In this document: piece by piece, positions 1 to 9,884 of the stretch
Position numbering within the stretch: the stretch's first letter is position 1
How the letters are laid out: every line of letters begins with the position of its first letter
Source of the DNA: Diphasiastrum complanatum
Lineage: Eukaryota > Streptophyta > Lycopodiopsida > Lycopodiales > Lycopodiaceae
Reading direction: 5' to 3'
DNA length: 64,000 bases
Assembly (NCBI GenBank): GCA_029204225.1
Contig: CM055092.1
Coordinates: forward strand, 26,704,320-26,768,319
Translations under genes and position numbers: made by a program
Notes under the pieces: generated by a model
What the model was told of the DNA's origin: nothing
The model's database searches: none
What the model saw: the letters and a program-made list of their open reading frames with translations, nothing else

Positions 1-87
1 ACAGGGATAGGAATCTCATCATCGGAGTCATCAGCATGTGCTCGAGTCCGAAAGAAGCCAGTGAGAAGCAGCTGCTGGGAGTCTACC
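1..87 (-). mobile_element. LINE 3' remainder, left of the inserted gypsy element
   Basis: This short edge piece is read as the continuation of the LINE that resumes at 5318. The gypsy element at 88-5317 lies between them. The five bases next to the two LTR ends are ctacc (83-87) and ctaac (5318-5322), a one-mismatch target-site duplication, which supports insertion of the gypsy element into the LINE. No conserved domain is visible in 87 bases, so the assignment rests on geometry alone. Confidence 0.4.
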
Positions 88-445
88 TGTTACAATCCCT
101 ACTTATTGCAAACCTCCAGGTGCCAGTTAACCACAAGAGACCGAACGATTCACGGCGTCCCATAGCACCGCCTAGGCTCTCAGCCATCTCCTGCCTCATG
201 CTAGCAAACATCCTGGCCGTGCACACACTCTCCATCCACCTCCTCCTAGGTAGATAGAATGGATGGCAAATGAGTCCTCCTCCCCTTGTATACCTCCAAG
301 GAAAGAGACTCCAAGCCATGTGCACACCTAGATCATCACACGTGGCAACCATGCAGGTTCACGAGTCACCGGTCAAGGCAACAGGCCCAGTCATCGTCCA
401 GTCTCAAGTTTGGTTTTGGGACCCAAGTGTGTTGGGTCCCTAACA
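88..445 (-). repeat. 3' LTR of gypsy A1
   Basis: Begins TGTTACAATC and ends CCCTAACA, with the TG...CA ends typical of LTRs. It aligns closely to 4892-5317 and 37908-38354 but lacks an internal block of roughly 75 bases present in both of those copies. The LTRs of one insertion start identical, so the gap arose after insertion or by recombination with another copy. Confidence 0.85.
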
Positions 446-461
446 TTCCCTCTTCCTTAAA
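446..461 (-). other. Polypurine tract of gypsy A1
   Basis: Read on the minus strand this is an A/G-only run (AAGGAAGAGGGAA) directly before the 3' LTR. That is where plus-strand DNA synthesis is primed in LTR retrotransposons. Its position and orientation agree with a minus-strand element. Confidence 0.7.
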
Positions 462-472
462 AAATTCCTTAT

Positions 473-1265
473 CTAAGAAAGGAATCCAGGGAATCTCAAT
501 TTAAGGTCATGTTCCTTCTCCCAGGTATCATCGTCCTCGGAACTTCCTTTCCAACAAACCAAGTACTCAGTTACCTGCCGGTTCCTGAGCCCACGTTGAC
601 GTACATCAACAATGGCTTGTGGTTCAGTAGGTACAAAGGATGATAGGTCCTCCGGCTGAATTAAGTCCTCCTGAGGTATCAAGTCATCCTTTCCACCAAG
701 TCGTTCCTTTAAACGACCAATGTGAAAAACTGGATGTACCTTAATACCTTGAGGAAGTTCCAGCTGGTACGCATTCCGATGGAGTTTCTTTACTATACGG
801 AATGGCCCTGCATAACGGGGTGATAACTTAGGACATTTTCCAGTCCTTAGTACCTTAGAATCTTTTGGAATTCTAAGATATACCCAAGCCCCCTGCTCAT
901 AGACCCTAGGTTGTCGCTTTTGATTAGCGTAAAACTGGGCTCTATCCTGAGCCGTTTTTACGTTTTTGCGAGCAACAAGCAACATTTCTTGCATATCATG
1001 CAGGAAATCTACTGCTGCCTTAACCTTAAGGCCTTCGAGGCCCACTGAAATGGAAGCCCTAGGCTGGAAACCATACATCAGAGAAAATGGACAAAAACCC
1101 GTCGCTGAGTGCTTTGCGCTATTATACGCAAACTCAATCATTGGAAGGTACCTTTCCCAATCCGACTATCTTCTGGAAACATATGCCCGAAGCATATCTT
1201 CCATAGACTGGTTTGTCTTCTCTGTCTGACCATCCGATTCAGGATGATCCAAAGCCATCTAAAGA
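473..1265 (-). pseudogene. Gypsy A1 integrase C-terminus with chromodomain
   Basis: The open frame 473-1141 carries the end of a Ty3/gypsy integrase. It shows the conserved stretch KVHPVFHIGRLKE and then a chromodomain-like tail (EYLVCWKG, with aromatic and acidic residues through DDDTWE). The upstream part, to about 1262, continues in a shifted frame with the integrase motif HPESDGQTE, so there is at least one frameshift. The catalytic core is gone: the sequence breaks at 1265/1266 where a copia LTR begins. In intact relatives the chromodomain directs integration to marked chromatin. Confidence 0.8.
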
Positions 1266-2069
1266 TGTAAAAAATCTCAATAGAGCTTTGAAACACAGTG
1301 CAGGTTAATGAAGAAAAGCCAATCACCAGCTTGTCCATTGAACACAAGCCCCTCTATAAGGCCAAAACGTTTGAGTGGAAGGTCAAGAGCGATAAATGAG
1401 ATATCAAAACCAAGTTAATGATCTCTTGCCAAGCGCAAAAAGTATCCTGCAAGATGCCGTAAAAGAGTCCAAACCTGTGCATTGTGTGCCACAATAAGGA
1501 CTATGAAATGGATGAAGTGGTAGTAGTCATGCGCAGCGCAAAGAGAGAACCAATGGAAGATACCTCCCTAGGGGCCAATGTTTATGAAGGTCCTGCCTGT
1601 GAAAAAATCAGACACAAAGATCTAGTTATGCGCTTAGATCTTTGGCTAACATGGAAAGCACACCTAGCATCATTAACAATGTAGAAATATTGCATCTACC
1701 ACACATAGAAGATGTAAACTCAACAAGAACTTGACAAAATTACTTACGTATGATAATTTACTATTGCAGTCCATACAATAGCTGCAACAATAGTGTTCAC
1801 ACGTGTGGATCCATAACATAAGAAAAAATAGCATTCTACACACAAGATTTCACTATATCAACACCAAGATGGAAAAATGGATGTAGAACCCTAAAGGGAT
1901 ATTTTCCATAAGAATGAATGAGAGAGATGAAATGCTCCCATGCTTGCCTATTTATAACAGCTCTTTGTCTCATTTGGATGCTCTTGCACAAGCTTCTTAA
2001 CTTATCGAAAGTTCTAGATCTATTCCAAACCCTAGATCTAACATGACTAGATTCAATGCACCTCTAACA
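1266..2069 (-). repeat. Copia LTR, copy A (about 804 bp)
   Basis: On the minus strand it starts TGTTAGAGG just after the stop of the copia RNase H at 2100-2372 and ends TTTTTTACA, so it fits a 3' LTR. It contains a TATA-like TATAAATAGG near 1950. A second copy in the opposite orientation is at 23243-23945. The right boundary is well supported. The left one rests on the joint with gypsy integrase and the TG...CA rule. An antisense ORF of about 65 codons (1484-1684, plus strand) lies inside it and is discussed in the findings. Confidence 0.65.
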
Positions 2070-2099
2070 ATCAGCCACACACTCTCTTGATGAGACATG

Positions 2100-2655
2100 T
2101 TAAAGCTCCAGTTTGTTTGCCATGACTTGTTCTCTCACAAAATGATAAGCCACTTCAATATGTTTTCTCCTTGCATGAAAGGTAGGATTGCTTGCCAAGA
2201 TTTGGCCTGAAAGATTATCAAAAAAGATGATTGGACACTTTTGAAAATCCAGCAAGTTAAGATCCATTATCATCCTTTTAATCCACATCATCTCCTTGGT
2301 GCATGAAGTCAAGAATTTATACTCGGCTTTGGTTGATGATAAAGAGATTGTTGCTTGTTTCTTTGACATCATGAGATAGCTCCATCATCTATGAACATGC
2401 ATGTGCACTTACGGATTTCCTATCCATATGATCTCTTGCAAAGTTCGAATTTGAAAATCCAAACAAGTTAGGAGATGATCCTTTATAAACAATGCCATAG
2501 ACTCTAGAACTCGAGATATATCTCAATACTCTTTTGCCTAGCTTCCAATGCTCCACACTAGGATCATGCAAGAGTTGACTTAATATACCAACACAATAGC
2601 TTAGATTAGCTCTTGTGATGGTTAGATATATGAGTGAACCAACTAGCTTCCTATA
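2100..2655 (-). pseudogene. Copia RT end and RNase H fragment
   Basis: Minus-strand reading gives Ty1/copia landmarks in order: the end of RT (LVGSLIYLT, then DPSVEHWKLGKRVLRYI) and RNase H (SKKQATISLSSTKAEY, then HARRKHIEVAYHFVREQV). A stop and frame change near 2375-2390 separates the two open pieces, so it is dead. It lies directly upstream, in element orientation, of the LTR at 1266-2069. Together they are the 3' end of one copia insertion sitting inside gypsy A1. Confidence 0.8.
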
Positions 2656-2659
2656 GAGA

Positions 2660-3300
2660 GTAATGTCCTCAAAGGATCATTCATTACTTCTTATGATGAG
2701 CTTTACATTTGATTCCATAGGTGTATCCATAGATTTTGCGCAAGATCCCCTTAGAAAAATTTTAGCCAAACATGTCCACTAGTATAGCTTAGTAAGCTCA
2801 AAAATGTTAACAATGTTAACTACCTTGGAGATCAGCATAGAGATTTTAACTAGATTAAGTTAGATAGATTAGCGATCAATCGAATAGATGGTACTAGAAA
2901 ACTAGCTTTTAGTAGATCATAAGCATAAAAGATAGGTTGGTTAGTCTCTGTACTATAGCTCCACTGTACAAAACATCTAACTTGTATAGAAAATTCTCGC
3001 TTACTATACATTTTCTAGCCTAAACCTACCCCTTGTGAAAATACTCCAAAAAGACCCAAGGAAGCTTAAAAAGAGCCTTATTGCTATTTTCAGAGGTTTT
3101 CTAACCTTGTCCAAAATTATCCCCTACTATAGACACATGCACGGTCATCCTTGTCTAGAAAATCCTAGCCTGAGTCAAAGATAGACTTGATTTTTGATAA
3201 AACTGCCATTTTTAGTAAACTATTTGAATCTCTCAAATCTGGCAACTGACAAAAAAACGGACACTATACACGATAGTTATTGACCATTTGATAAGTTGCC
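2660..3300. other. Unassigned AT-rich stretch inside gypsy A1
   Basis: No domain or long open frame was recognised. By position it could be more of the copia insertion (degraded RT) or a second insertion. It separates the copia fragment from the resumption of gypsy A1 protease at about 3306. Confidence 0.4.
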
Positions 3301-3305
3301 AGCTT

Positions 3306-3643
3306 CACGGTGTATCAGTGGTCACTTTGCCTTGTTTCCACCTTTAGCTTCTGCAACAAATTAGCGTTAATAAAATTATGTGTGGAACCATCGTCAAATA
3401 AAACAGTTACGGCTTGACCACCCACAACCCCCTTCATCCGAATGAGGCATGAGGGCCAAAAACAGCCGTGTTAAAACAAGAATGCTCACACACAGAATTA
3501 CCAGCAAAGGAAAGACTAGATATGCTAGAGTTACCTAGCGTCTTGAAGGATGCCCCTTTAGCTTTCCGTTTCTTTGGACATTCCTTCGCGACATGACCTG
3601 GTTCCATGCAATTAAAGCACAAATTGTCGCGAAATCCTCCCAA
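3306..3643 (-). pseudogene. Gypsy A1 zinc knuckle and protease start
   Basis: The 3434-3643 frame holds a CCHC zinc knuckle ([14 protein letters not shown]), the nucleic-acid binding part of Gag. Continuing leftward, another frame gives a retropepsin start (VLFDDGSTHNFIN). The expected active-site triplet D-S/T-G reads D-D-G here (codons at 3387-3395). The same zinc knuckle occurs in copy A2 near 36200. Confidence 0.75.
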
Positions 3644-4044
3644 TTCCTAGGAACTTCAGGCTTACCCCTTATATCTTGCCACTAGGTAAATGCTTTAACT
3701 CGCAGGCACATGACGGCGAGATTGATCTTGTTGTCCTTGGATGAATCGTGCATGGAAAAGTGCGAATTCCATCGATCCAGCCATTGCAAGACCGCCTCCG
3801 GGGTTCTATCCTTCTTTTCCCCAGCAAAAAGTTCAGGAGTGAACAAGGGTTGATGCACCAATTGCCTTAGCTGCGTCAATTCCTTGAGATCTTGTTGATT
3901 CCGACTGTGCTTAGCTTGCATATCCACAATCTGTTGCTGTAGACTGTTAATAGCCAGCATTAAAGCATCAGGGTCCAAAACAGAGGCAGATATTGTAGCC
4001 TCATGAACAAGGGACATAGGGTGTGTGGTAGGAGTAGGCTCCAT
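3644..4044 (-). pseudogene. Gypsy A1 Gag, N-terminal part
   Basis: Starts with ATG at 4044-4042 after a long leader and runs to a frame break near 3682. It shows the retrotransposon Gag pattern: a coiled-coil-like Gln-rich stretch, then [20 protein letters not shown]. The matching gag in copy A2 (from 37041) aligns nearly throughout and keeps the GKAFSWWQD block that is disrupted here. About 300 bases of gag present in A2 (36250-36650) are absent from A1. Confidence 0.8.
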
Positions 4045-4891
4045 TTTTACAAGGAGAAGAGAGGTGAATTAAGAAGAGATGATAGAAGAGAATCAAAAGC
4101 TACTCAAGAAAAGTAGATACAAGGCTACTCTTGCTGTCCATGGCTGCCAAGAGGAATAAGAGAGAGCAAAGAGAAGGATGCACCACCACCTCCACCTCTT
4201 TTCACAAAAAATAGATGCATTGGAGAGGTATGCCTCCCTCTCCATGCTATCCTACTACCTGCCAAGTGGCTTTATTTTGCCACCTAGCCTCCACCTCAGC
4301 CTTCTGGCCCTCTCCTAGCAACCTGCCAGGTGGCCTACAGTCCCCCTCTCCCCTTCTTTTTTCTTCTTCCCTTCCAGACAGTACTGCGCTGGAAAACAGG
4401 GATAGGAGAAGAAAAATGCGATTTTTACCATCGGGAGCCCCAAAAGTGGCGAATAGGGATCAGAAGTGAATCGGAATAAGAGAAGGCTGCCCTCTGCCAC
4501 CTGTCTGGGTCCTGACAATGACACGTGGCAGTTTTCAACTAAGCTTCCAGAGCACCATCGCTGGTCAGGCAGCGATCATTACTTTCCAGATTTTCAACGC
4601 TGAGGAGGGCCCATCGCGACCAGATTTGTACCTGAATCTGAGCGGATCATGTGTACGAAGGGCTGCCACCTGTCCTTTCCTGGACAGTGCCACATTGCAG
4701 ATCCTCTTTGGGCGCCCAACTGTTTTTTTTAACTTTTTTTTTTCTTCAATTTTGTAAAAAAAACAGCGGAAAGAACACAAGAAAGTGCATAAAAAATCCG
4801 TTTTGAAATCCGTCAAAAGCACCGGAATTTACAAGAGAAACTCTACGGATCAACGCACCTGCTTTCAGCATGCAGTGGCTCTGATACCATA
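4045..4891 (-). other. Gypsy A1 leader and primer binding site
   Basis: Untranslated leader between the 5' LTR and gag. At 4876-4889 the minus strand reads TGGTATCAGAGCCA, the usual plant primer binding site for initiator methionine tRNA, two bases inside the LTR. The rest is GC-richer leader also found in copy A2 (37042-37907). Confidence 0.8.
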
Positions 4892-5317
4892 TGTTACAAT
4901 CCCTACTTACTGCAAACCTCCAGGTGCCGGTTAATCACAAGAGACCGAACGATTCACGTTCCACCCCGCCATAGGACCTAATCCGGGTCCACCCACCGTG
5001 CCCTGGCCTGTGACCGTATCAAGCTGGATCCGACCTCCATCCTAGACGGCGTCCCATACCACCGCCTAGGCTCTCAGCCATCTCCTGTCTCACGCTAGCA
5101 AACATCCTGGCCGTGCACACGCTCTCCATCCACCTCCTCCTAGGTAGATAGAATGGATGGCAAATGAGTCCTCCCCTTGTATACCTTCAAGGAGAGAGAC
5201 TCCAAGCCATGTGCACACCTAGATCATCACACGTGGCAACCATGCAGGTTCACGAGTCACCGGTCAAGTCAAGTCTCAAGTTTGGTTTTGGGACCCAAGC
5301 GAGTTGGGTCCCAAACA
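4892..5317 (-). repeat. 5' LTR of gypsy A1
   Basis: A 426-bp LTR with TG...CA ends. It matches 37908-38354 along its length, and 88-445 apart from the internal gap there. The adjacent PBS at 4876-4889 shows this is the 5' LTR of a minus-strand element. Confidence 0.85.
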
Positions 5318-6812
5318 CTAACCCCAAGTGATCTGGTACAGGTAGATGAGACTGACAAAGAGTAAGCATCTCACGAACAAGTAGTCCCAAGCAACGAGCA
5401 TCAGGATAAGAGACAAAACTGTGAAGTGTATGCAGGCCATCATGAAAGAGACAATAATATCTCCCCGTATCTCGTAATACAACGGACATCTGAGGAGGAA
5501 ATGGGCTTCATCTTCCACCTCCTGCAACGAGCACAAGTGACATAGACGACGCTCCTGGGGGATATCCCATGCACGACCGGCCTCAATAGCAAGCTGATGA
5601 GAGGAAATGCGCAACTGCCCAAGAGGACGCAGGCCGTGTGATAGGGGCTGTGAGAGATAGAACGGCAACAATGGCAAACCAAAAGGATCCAGAGAGAGGA
5701 AGTGTGTCTGGTAATAGCTAAGTCGAATGCGGGAAGGTGGGAGAGAGCTCCAAGTTTGCTGCATATATCGACGGAATAAATAGCCTCGGATATATGAATG
5801 CGTACCACAAGGAAGATCCATGATAGAGATGGCCAGATGTCGTAAGAGATCAAATGCCTGCGAAGAAGTAACCGCAACAACTATGTATCTATCTGGGTGT
5901 GAGATGCACGAATCTCCTGAATCGCTGAAGAAAAAGAATAAGGCAGAAAAAGCCCTCAAGGATGATCGGAGGAGTAGCAAACTCAGCACATAGGATATCA
6001 TGATGGGTGGTAGTCTTGGCACGTATCATGTGACCCAACATAGTGGCCTGAATGCGGGAAATGCCTGCCCAGTCCCGGAGAGAAAGTCCTGGCAACCAGA
6101 TCTCGGAGGCATACATCACTGCTGGAACCACCCGTGTGTGAAACAACTGGCATCTAGTAGCGGGATCAAAATATGATTTATTGTACAACCACGCTCAAAC
6201 TAGACCAATGCTGAAAGACCGGAAGAAATGTGCGCAAATGCAGCCTGGCGGAAACCAAGAAGGGGCGCAGTAAACAGGACTCCCAAGTAACTATAAGAGG
6301 CAACGATATCAACTTCCTGGCCGTCATAGAAGAATTGATAATTGTGAAGGCTTTGTCGATTGGTGTTGAAAATCATGATCTTCGTCTTTTTTAAGTTAAT
6401 AGAGAGACCCCAAGCAACACAAAACTGATGTAAGACCTGTAAGTGACACTGCAACCCTTCTGGTTGTCATCAGCATAGAGCAGAATGGGGATGAGCAAAT
6501 GTGCCAGCGGGCAACCATCTGCACCTTCTTCACGAATGAGGCACTCAAGATCATCAATATAAAGTGCAACAGCGGAGGGGATAGTGGACAGCCTTGCTTG
6601 ACGCCAACAGTGCTACAGATGGGAGAAGACAAATCAGTACCCAGCCGGATACGTGCTAGAACTCTTTCATACAGAGCAACCAGTGTCGTGAGAATAGAGT
6701 CGCAAAAGCCAAGCTGACGTAGTCTGTTGATCAAAAGATGATAGGGAACAGTATCAAAGGCCTTAGAGAGGAAGAAAAGTAGTCCACTTTCTTTTTGTGG
6801 AGAAGGGAACAA
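5318..6812 (-). pseudogene. LINE ORF2: reverse transcriptase and C-terminus
   Basis: RT blocks appear in order across shifted frames: SKAFDTVPYHLL, then GVKQGCPLSPPL, then the catalytic YADD (codons at 6466-6477, read LLYADDNQKG), then WGLSINLKKTK and SYLGVLF. Further on, FHTRVVPAVMYASEIW and a Cys/His region (CHLCSLQEVEDEAHFLLRCP) match the zinc-finger tail of plant LINE ORF2. At least four frame changes separate these pieces. The first RT blocks before SKAFD are deleted, so no active enzyme can be made. Confidence 0.85.
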
Positions 6813-8105
6813 AGCTGCTTTTTAGTGGAAGAAGAAAGGGTAGAATTGGAGAATTTGAGGAACTTGACATATTTCTGGAAGAAAGAACAGTCGTTGTCAT
6901 ACCATTTATTATGGGTACGACGATGAGAAGAGAAGCGGCGAGGGGGCGCAATGGCATGAGCGGCAGTAGTCACGGTGAGTGTTAAAAAGGAGGCTTGGGT
7001 AGTGACATTAGAGGAGGAAGGAAAGTGGTCCAGAAGATGAGAGACGTGGGCAACATAGGCCTGGGATTGATGAGGAGGTATACGATAGCGGGTGGGTCGA
7101 ACAAGAGGGAAGGTGGAGGAGAAGGCGGACTTGGCAAAGGGGAGAAGGAGAGGTAGAGTAGAGAGTGATCGGTGAGGACGGGGGTAGAGATGGTGAAGGA
7201 TGCCAGGCGGGGCAATAAAGCAGGAGATGCAATGAAATAGTCCACTACACTGTGACCGCCACCAAACGGGTGGCAAGTATATGCAGAGGAGAATGGCCAT
7301 TGAAGACCGTTAAGGATAATGAGACCGTGTGCTTGAACCAACCTCAGAAGCTATTCCCCAAAAAGCGTAACCGTCGTTGATGAGTCCTGAGAATAACGGC
7401 ACAAGAGGTATCCAACGGATGAAGAGAGAGTGTGTCAGCAAAGAACTCTGTCTGGCGAGCGGTTGTGCGTGCATTAAAGTCCCCTACAAGCAATATGTAA
7501 CCCCGTAGAGAGAGTCTAGCAACGCCGTCAGAAAGGGCCTGAAAAGGATCACCTCCCAAATCCATAAACACTGAAGTGTGGGGAGCAAAGTAGCACACTG
7601 CAACAAACAAGTCCTAGTCCAGCCCCAAGAAGGATGCAGTAATCTGAAGCCACAAGTAACGGCCATAAGTATCCTGAGACACCAACCAAATAGAAGGAGT
7701 ATACACTGACCTATACAAACATGCAACTCCACCAAAGGCCCGAAGTATCCTGCCCTGTAGCATAGGTCGTGGAGCAAAAATCCATTGAAAACCAGAAATG
7801 TGCGGAAGTGGGTGTGTGGAAGACTCATATGTCTCTGGAAAAAGTAGAAAATCAGCCGAACACAGATAGGTGTCAAGATCAGCCGTTGTAAAAGAGGTGG
7901 AGAGGCGGTTGCAATTCCAAAAACCGAATGTGACGCTAGCCAGGGCTATCGGGCTGCTCCCATGCCCGAGTACCCCAACTTTTCTATTGACGCTTGGAGA
8001 AAAAGAAAGGGTTGCCATTTGTAAATACCACCTGCTGTTGTTTTGTCCTTGCCTCCTGAGTAATAGTTTTACGCTGTAACCATTGGCAGTGAGTAAGGTC
8101 ATCAT
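6813..8105 (-). pseudogene. LINE ORF2: AP endonuclease domain and linker
   Basis: The endonuclease that nicks target DNA for LINE insertion. Seen in order: FWNCNRL near the start, SADFLLFPETY (the conserved Glu region), YILLVGDFNAR (GDFNA block) and SVVDYFIAS followed by VLTDHSLL (the Asp-His catalytic end). The pieces lie in three frames (8105-7614, 7610-7344, 7341-6982), so frameshifts are present. A linker with HNKWYDNDCSFF follows before the RT deletion. Confidence 0.8.
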
Positions 8106-8793
8106 CTATGTCAATCTGAGAGCCTCGGAGAGTACGACGCGCACGAAGAGCTGTCTGTCGATCGTCCATAGTTTTGAATTTGACAAATAATACCTTCGGA
8201 TCATGCTGGACGCACCAAGCATACTGGATGCCTGGAACTGAGAGCCCCATGCGTGAAGTAAACAAACAGGTAACCTGGTCCAGTGCTGTGCCCTCAGTAG
8301 GAAGACCCCGGAATCTTAAGTTGAGCTTTTTGTCATCCCAACGTTGTTGTTCTGCCAAGACGCCTTGTACCGTGGTGTCTAAGGAGGGTGCTACAGAAGA
8401 CTAAGAGGTGGTAGATGATCTCAGGATAGAAGCCCATGATTTGGTCTCACATACTTCTTGCTCGAGAGTAGGTACTTTCTATACATGTTCCACCGTCTCA
8501 TGAAGCCGCTGCTCAAGAACAGGAATCCGGGTAGTGCACTCAACAGTGTCATGTATTTGGCGCTCAAGTAGGGGAAGCTTACTCATGGATGCCTTAGTAT
8601 CCTCAACAGCACGGGCGATATTAGGGATGATATCCCTCCGCAAAGCACTAAGCGCAGCACAAAGAGAAGCAATTTCAGTCTGAAGGCATATAAGACTAAA
8701 CATTACATTAAAAGATATGGAAAACCAAACAGGTCGATGACATGAAACTATAAAAACTAAAACAGATCGAACTAAGAAGAGATTAATGGCCAA
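7984..8793 (-). pseudogene. LINE ORF1 (coiled coil plus RRM-like domain)
   Basis: 8793-8479 encodes a leucine/glutamate-rich, coiled-coil-like stretch. After a short break, 8358-7984 encodes an RRM-like module (KLNLRFRGLP, VLFVKFKTMDDR, RARRTLRGSQIDIDDDL). This order is that of L1 ORF1 proteins, which bind the element RNA. The same module, diverged, recurs at 8870-9190. The two open pieces are split by stops near 8400. Confidence 0.65.
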
Positions 8794-8869
8794 GATTATA
8801 TGGTACGTAAACCATTTAAAGGTTCAAGTGGACATCTCTTCGTTATTCTAACTCTAATCAATGTTAGAT

Positions 8870-9190
8870 ATTAATTCTTATTAATAGTTTCAACCAAACG
8901 AATTTTGTCATCGTTGTATATGAGGCATTTCCCTGTACCTTTTGCTTTCTTCCTTTCCAGCACTTGTACAAAGATAAGATCTTCATCCAAGAAAATCTTG
9001 GTATCTTTCAGTTTATGTCTTTGACGTAGAATCTCTCATCAAGACTCCAACAAAGTGAAGCGTAGGACTAGGGTGCTAGCATCTATGTTGGTATGCCAGG
9101 CTGTGTTTAAACCTTTGTTTTGATGTTGGAGAATAGCTACCACAAAATGTTTAACTTCTTTAAGGACATCTTGAGAATCGCCTCTACCAC
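8870..9190 (-). pseudogene. Second LINE ORF1 fragment
   Basis: Reading the minus strand in one frame gives FNVCGRGDSQDVLKEV, TLVLRFTLLES, two stops, then LRQRHKLKDTKIFLDEDL and a final stop at about 8875. It lines up block by block with the RRM-like part of the neighbouring ORF1 (LRFRGLP / VLFVKF / RRTLRGSQIDIDDDL). It is a relic of a different, diverged LINE of the same kind, directly upstream of the first. Confidence 0.6.
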
Positions 9191-9271
9191 AAACATTGAA
9201 GGCTTTTTGCTTTCACAATTGACTCTCGGTAAGTGTAGCAAAAATGAAAGCAACTGGAGCATCCGGTTTAC

Positions 9272-9352
9272 CTGAATATCTGCCCATGATTGGACAACAG
9301 CATGGTGTTGCTCCACTTGGTTCTCAAGTTGTTGGACCATTGAGGTAGCTAC
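9272..9352 (-). other. Possible exon or LINE coiled-coil remnant
   Basis: 27 open codons between an AG acceptor (CTCCTAG) and a GTAAAC donor, phase 0 at both ends, encoding a helical stretch (MVQQLENQVEQHHAVVQSW). The phase fits exon 5 of the RSPH14-like gene, which also ends in phase 0. It also sits just upstream of a LINE ORF1 RRM fragment, where an ORF1 coiled coil would be expected. The two readings cannot be separated from sequence alone. Confidence 0.35.
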
Positions 9353-9884
9353 CTAGGAGTGCATAGGTTCTGAAGTCCAATATATCAACAAACCATTGTA
9401 CATTCAAAGAAATTGAACATTAGACTTGGGTTCATTGCCATAGTCCAACAAGGAGTAAGGAATTTATCCAAAACATATCTACATAGTCTATACAAATATG
9501 GGAGGTTATCTCATGCGACCAAAAAGAAATTAGATAACAAGAAAAGAGCACAAGCTTTAATGACAAATTAGTAGCTCCCATCTTTTGTAATAAAAAGCGT
9601 TAATCACCAAAATGCGAAAGAGAACAAAAGATATAGAAATAAAACTAAAGTGTTGAGAAAACTAGGCTTCACCATATTGGAAGCACATGGCAAAAAAACA
9701 AGAATACACGATAAGCACATTCTTAGTTGCACATAAAAACAACTTTATACACATTGTCAAAAATAAAGTATTTAGCATTCCACCTATTCAAATTGTTTCA
9801 TGAAACTTTTCATTGCAAAACAACACTTTCAAACAATTTATATTGAAATGGACATGAGGGCAAGGTTAAATGCCAAAGATATAC

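Larger units (their letters stand above)
88..5317 (-). mobile_element. Ty3/gypsy chromovirus copy A1, rearranged
   Basis: An LTR retrotransposon on the minus strand with both LTRs. In element order: 5' LTR (4892-5317), primer binding site complementary to initiator Met tRNA (4876-4889), leader, gag (3644-4044), zinc knuckle and protease start (3306-3643), then foreign copia sequence (1266 to about 3300), integrase C-terminus with chromodomain (473-1265), polypurine tract and 3' LTR (88-445). The rest of protease, RT, RNase H and most of integrase is missing, so the copy cannot be autonomous. A second copy of the same family is at 36016-38354. The chromodomain places it among plant chromoviruses. 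Near-duplicated flanks suggest it inserted into the LINE. Confidence 0.8.
5318..8800 (-). mobile_element. LINE (non-LTR retrotransposon), ORF1 plus ORF2
   Basis: A nearly full-length but decayed LINE on the minus strand: ORF1 (about 8793-7984), AP-type endonuclease (about 8105-7020), linker, reverse transcriptase and C-terminal zinc-finger region (6812-5318). Frames shift several times and the N-terminal RT blocks are missing near 6770. The 3' end is cut by the gypsy A1 LTR at 5317/5318, so no poly(A) tail is seen here. The domain order is L1-like; the clade was not determined. Confidence 0.8.

Noticed and set aside
8870-9190. Last exon of the RSPH14-like gene
   Set aside because: The reading aligns with the RRM-like part of the LINE ORF1 next to it, so it is treated as a LINE relic.
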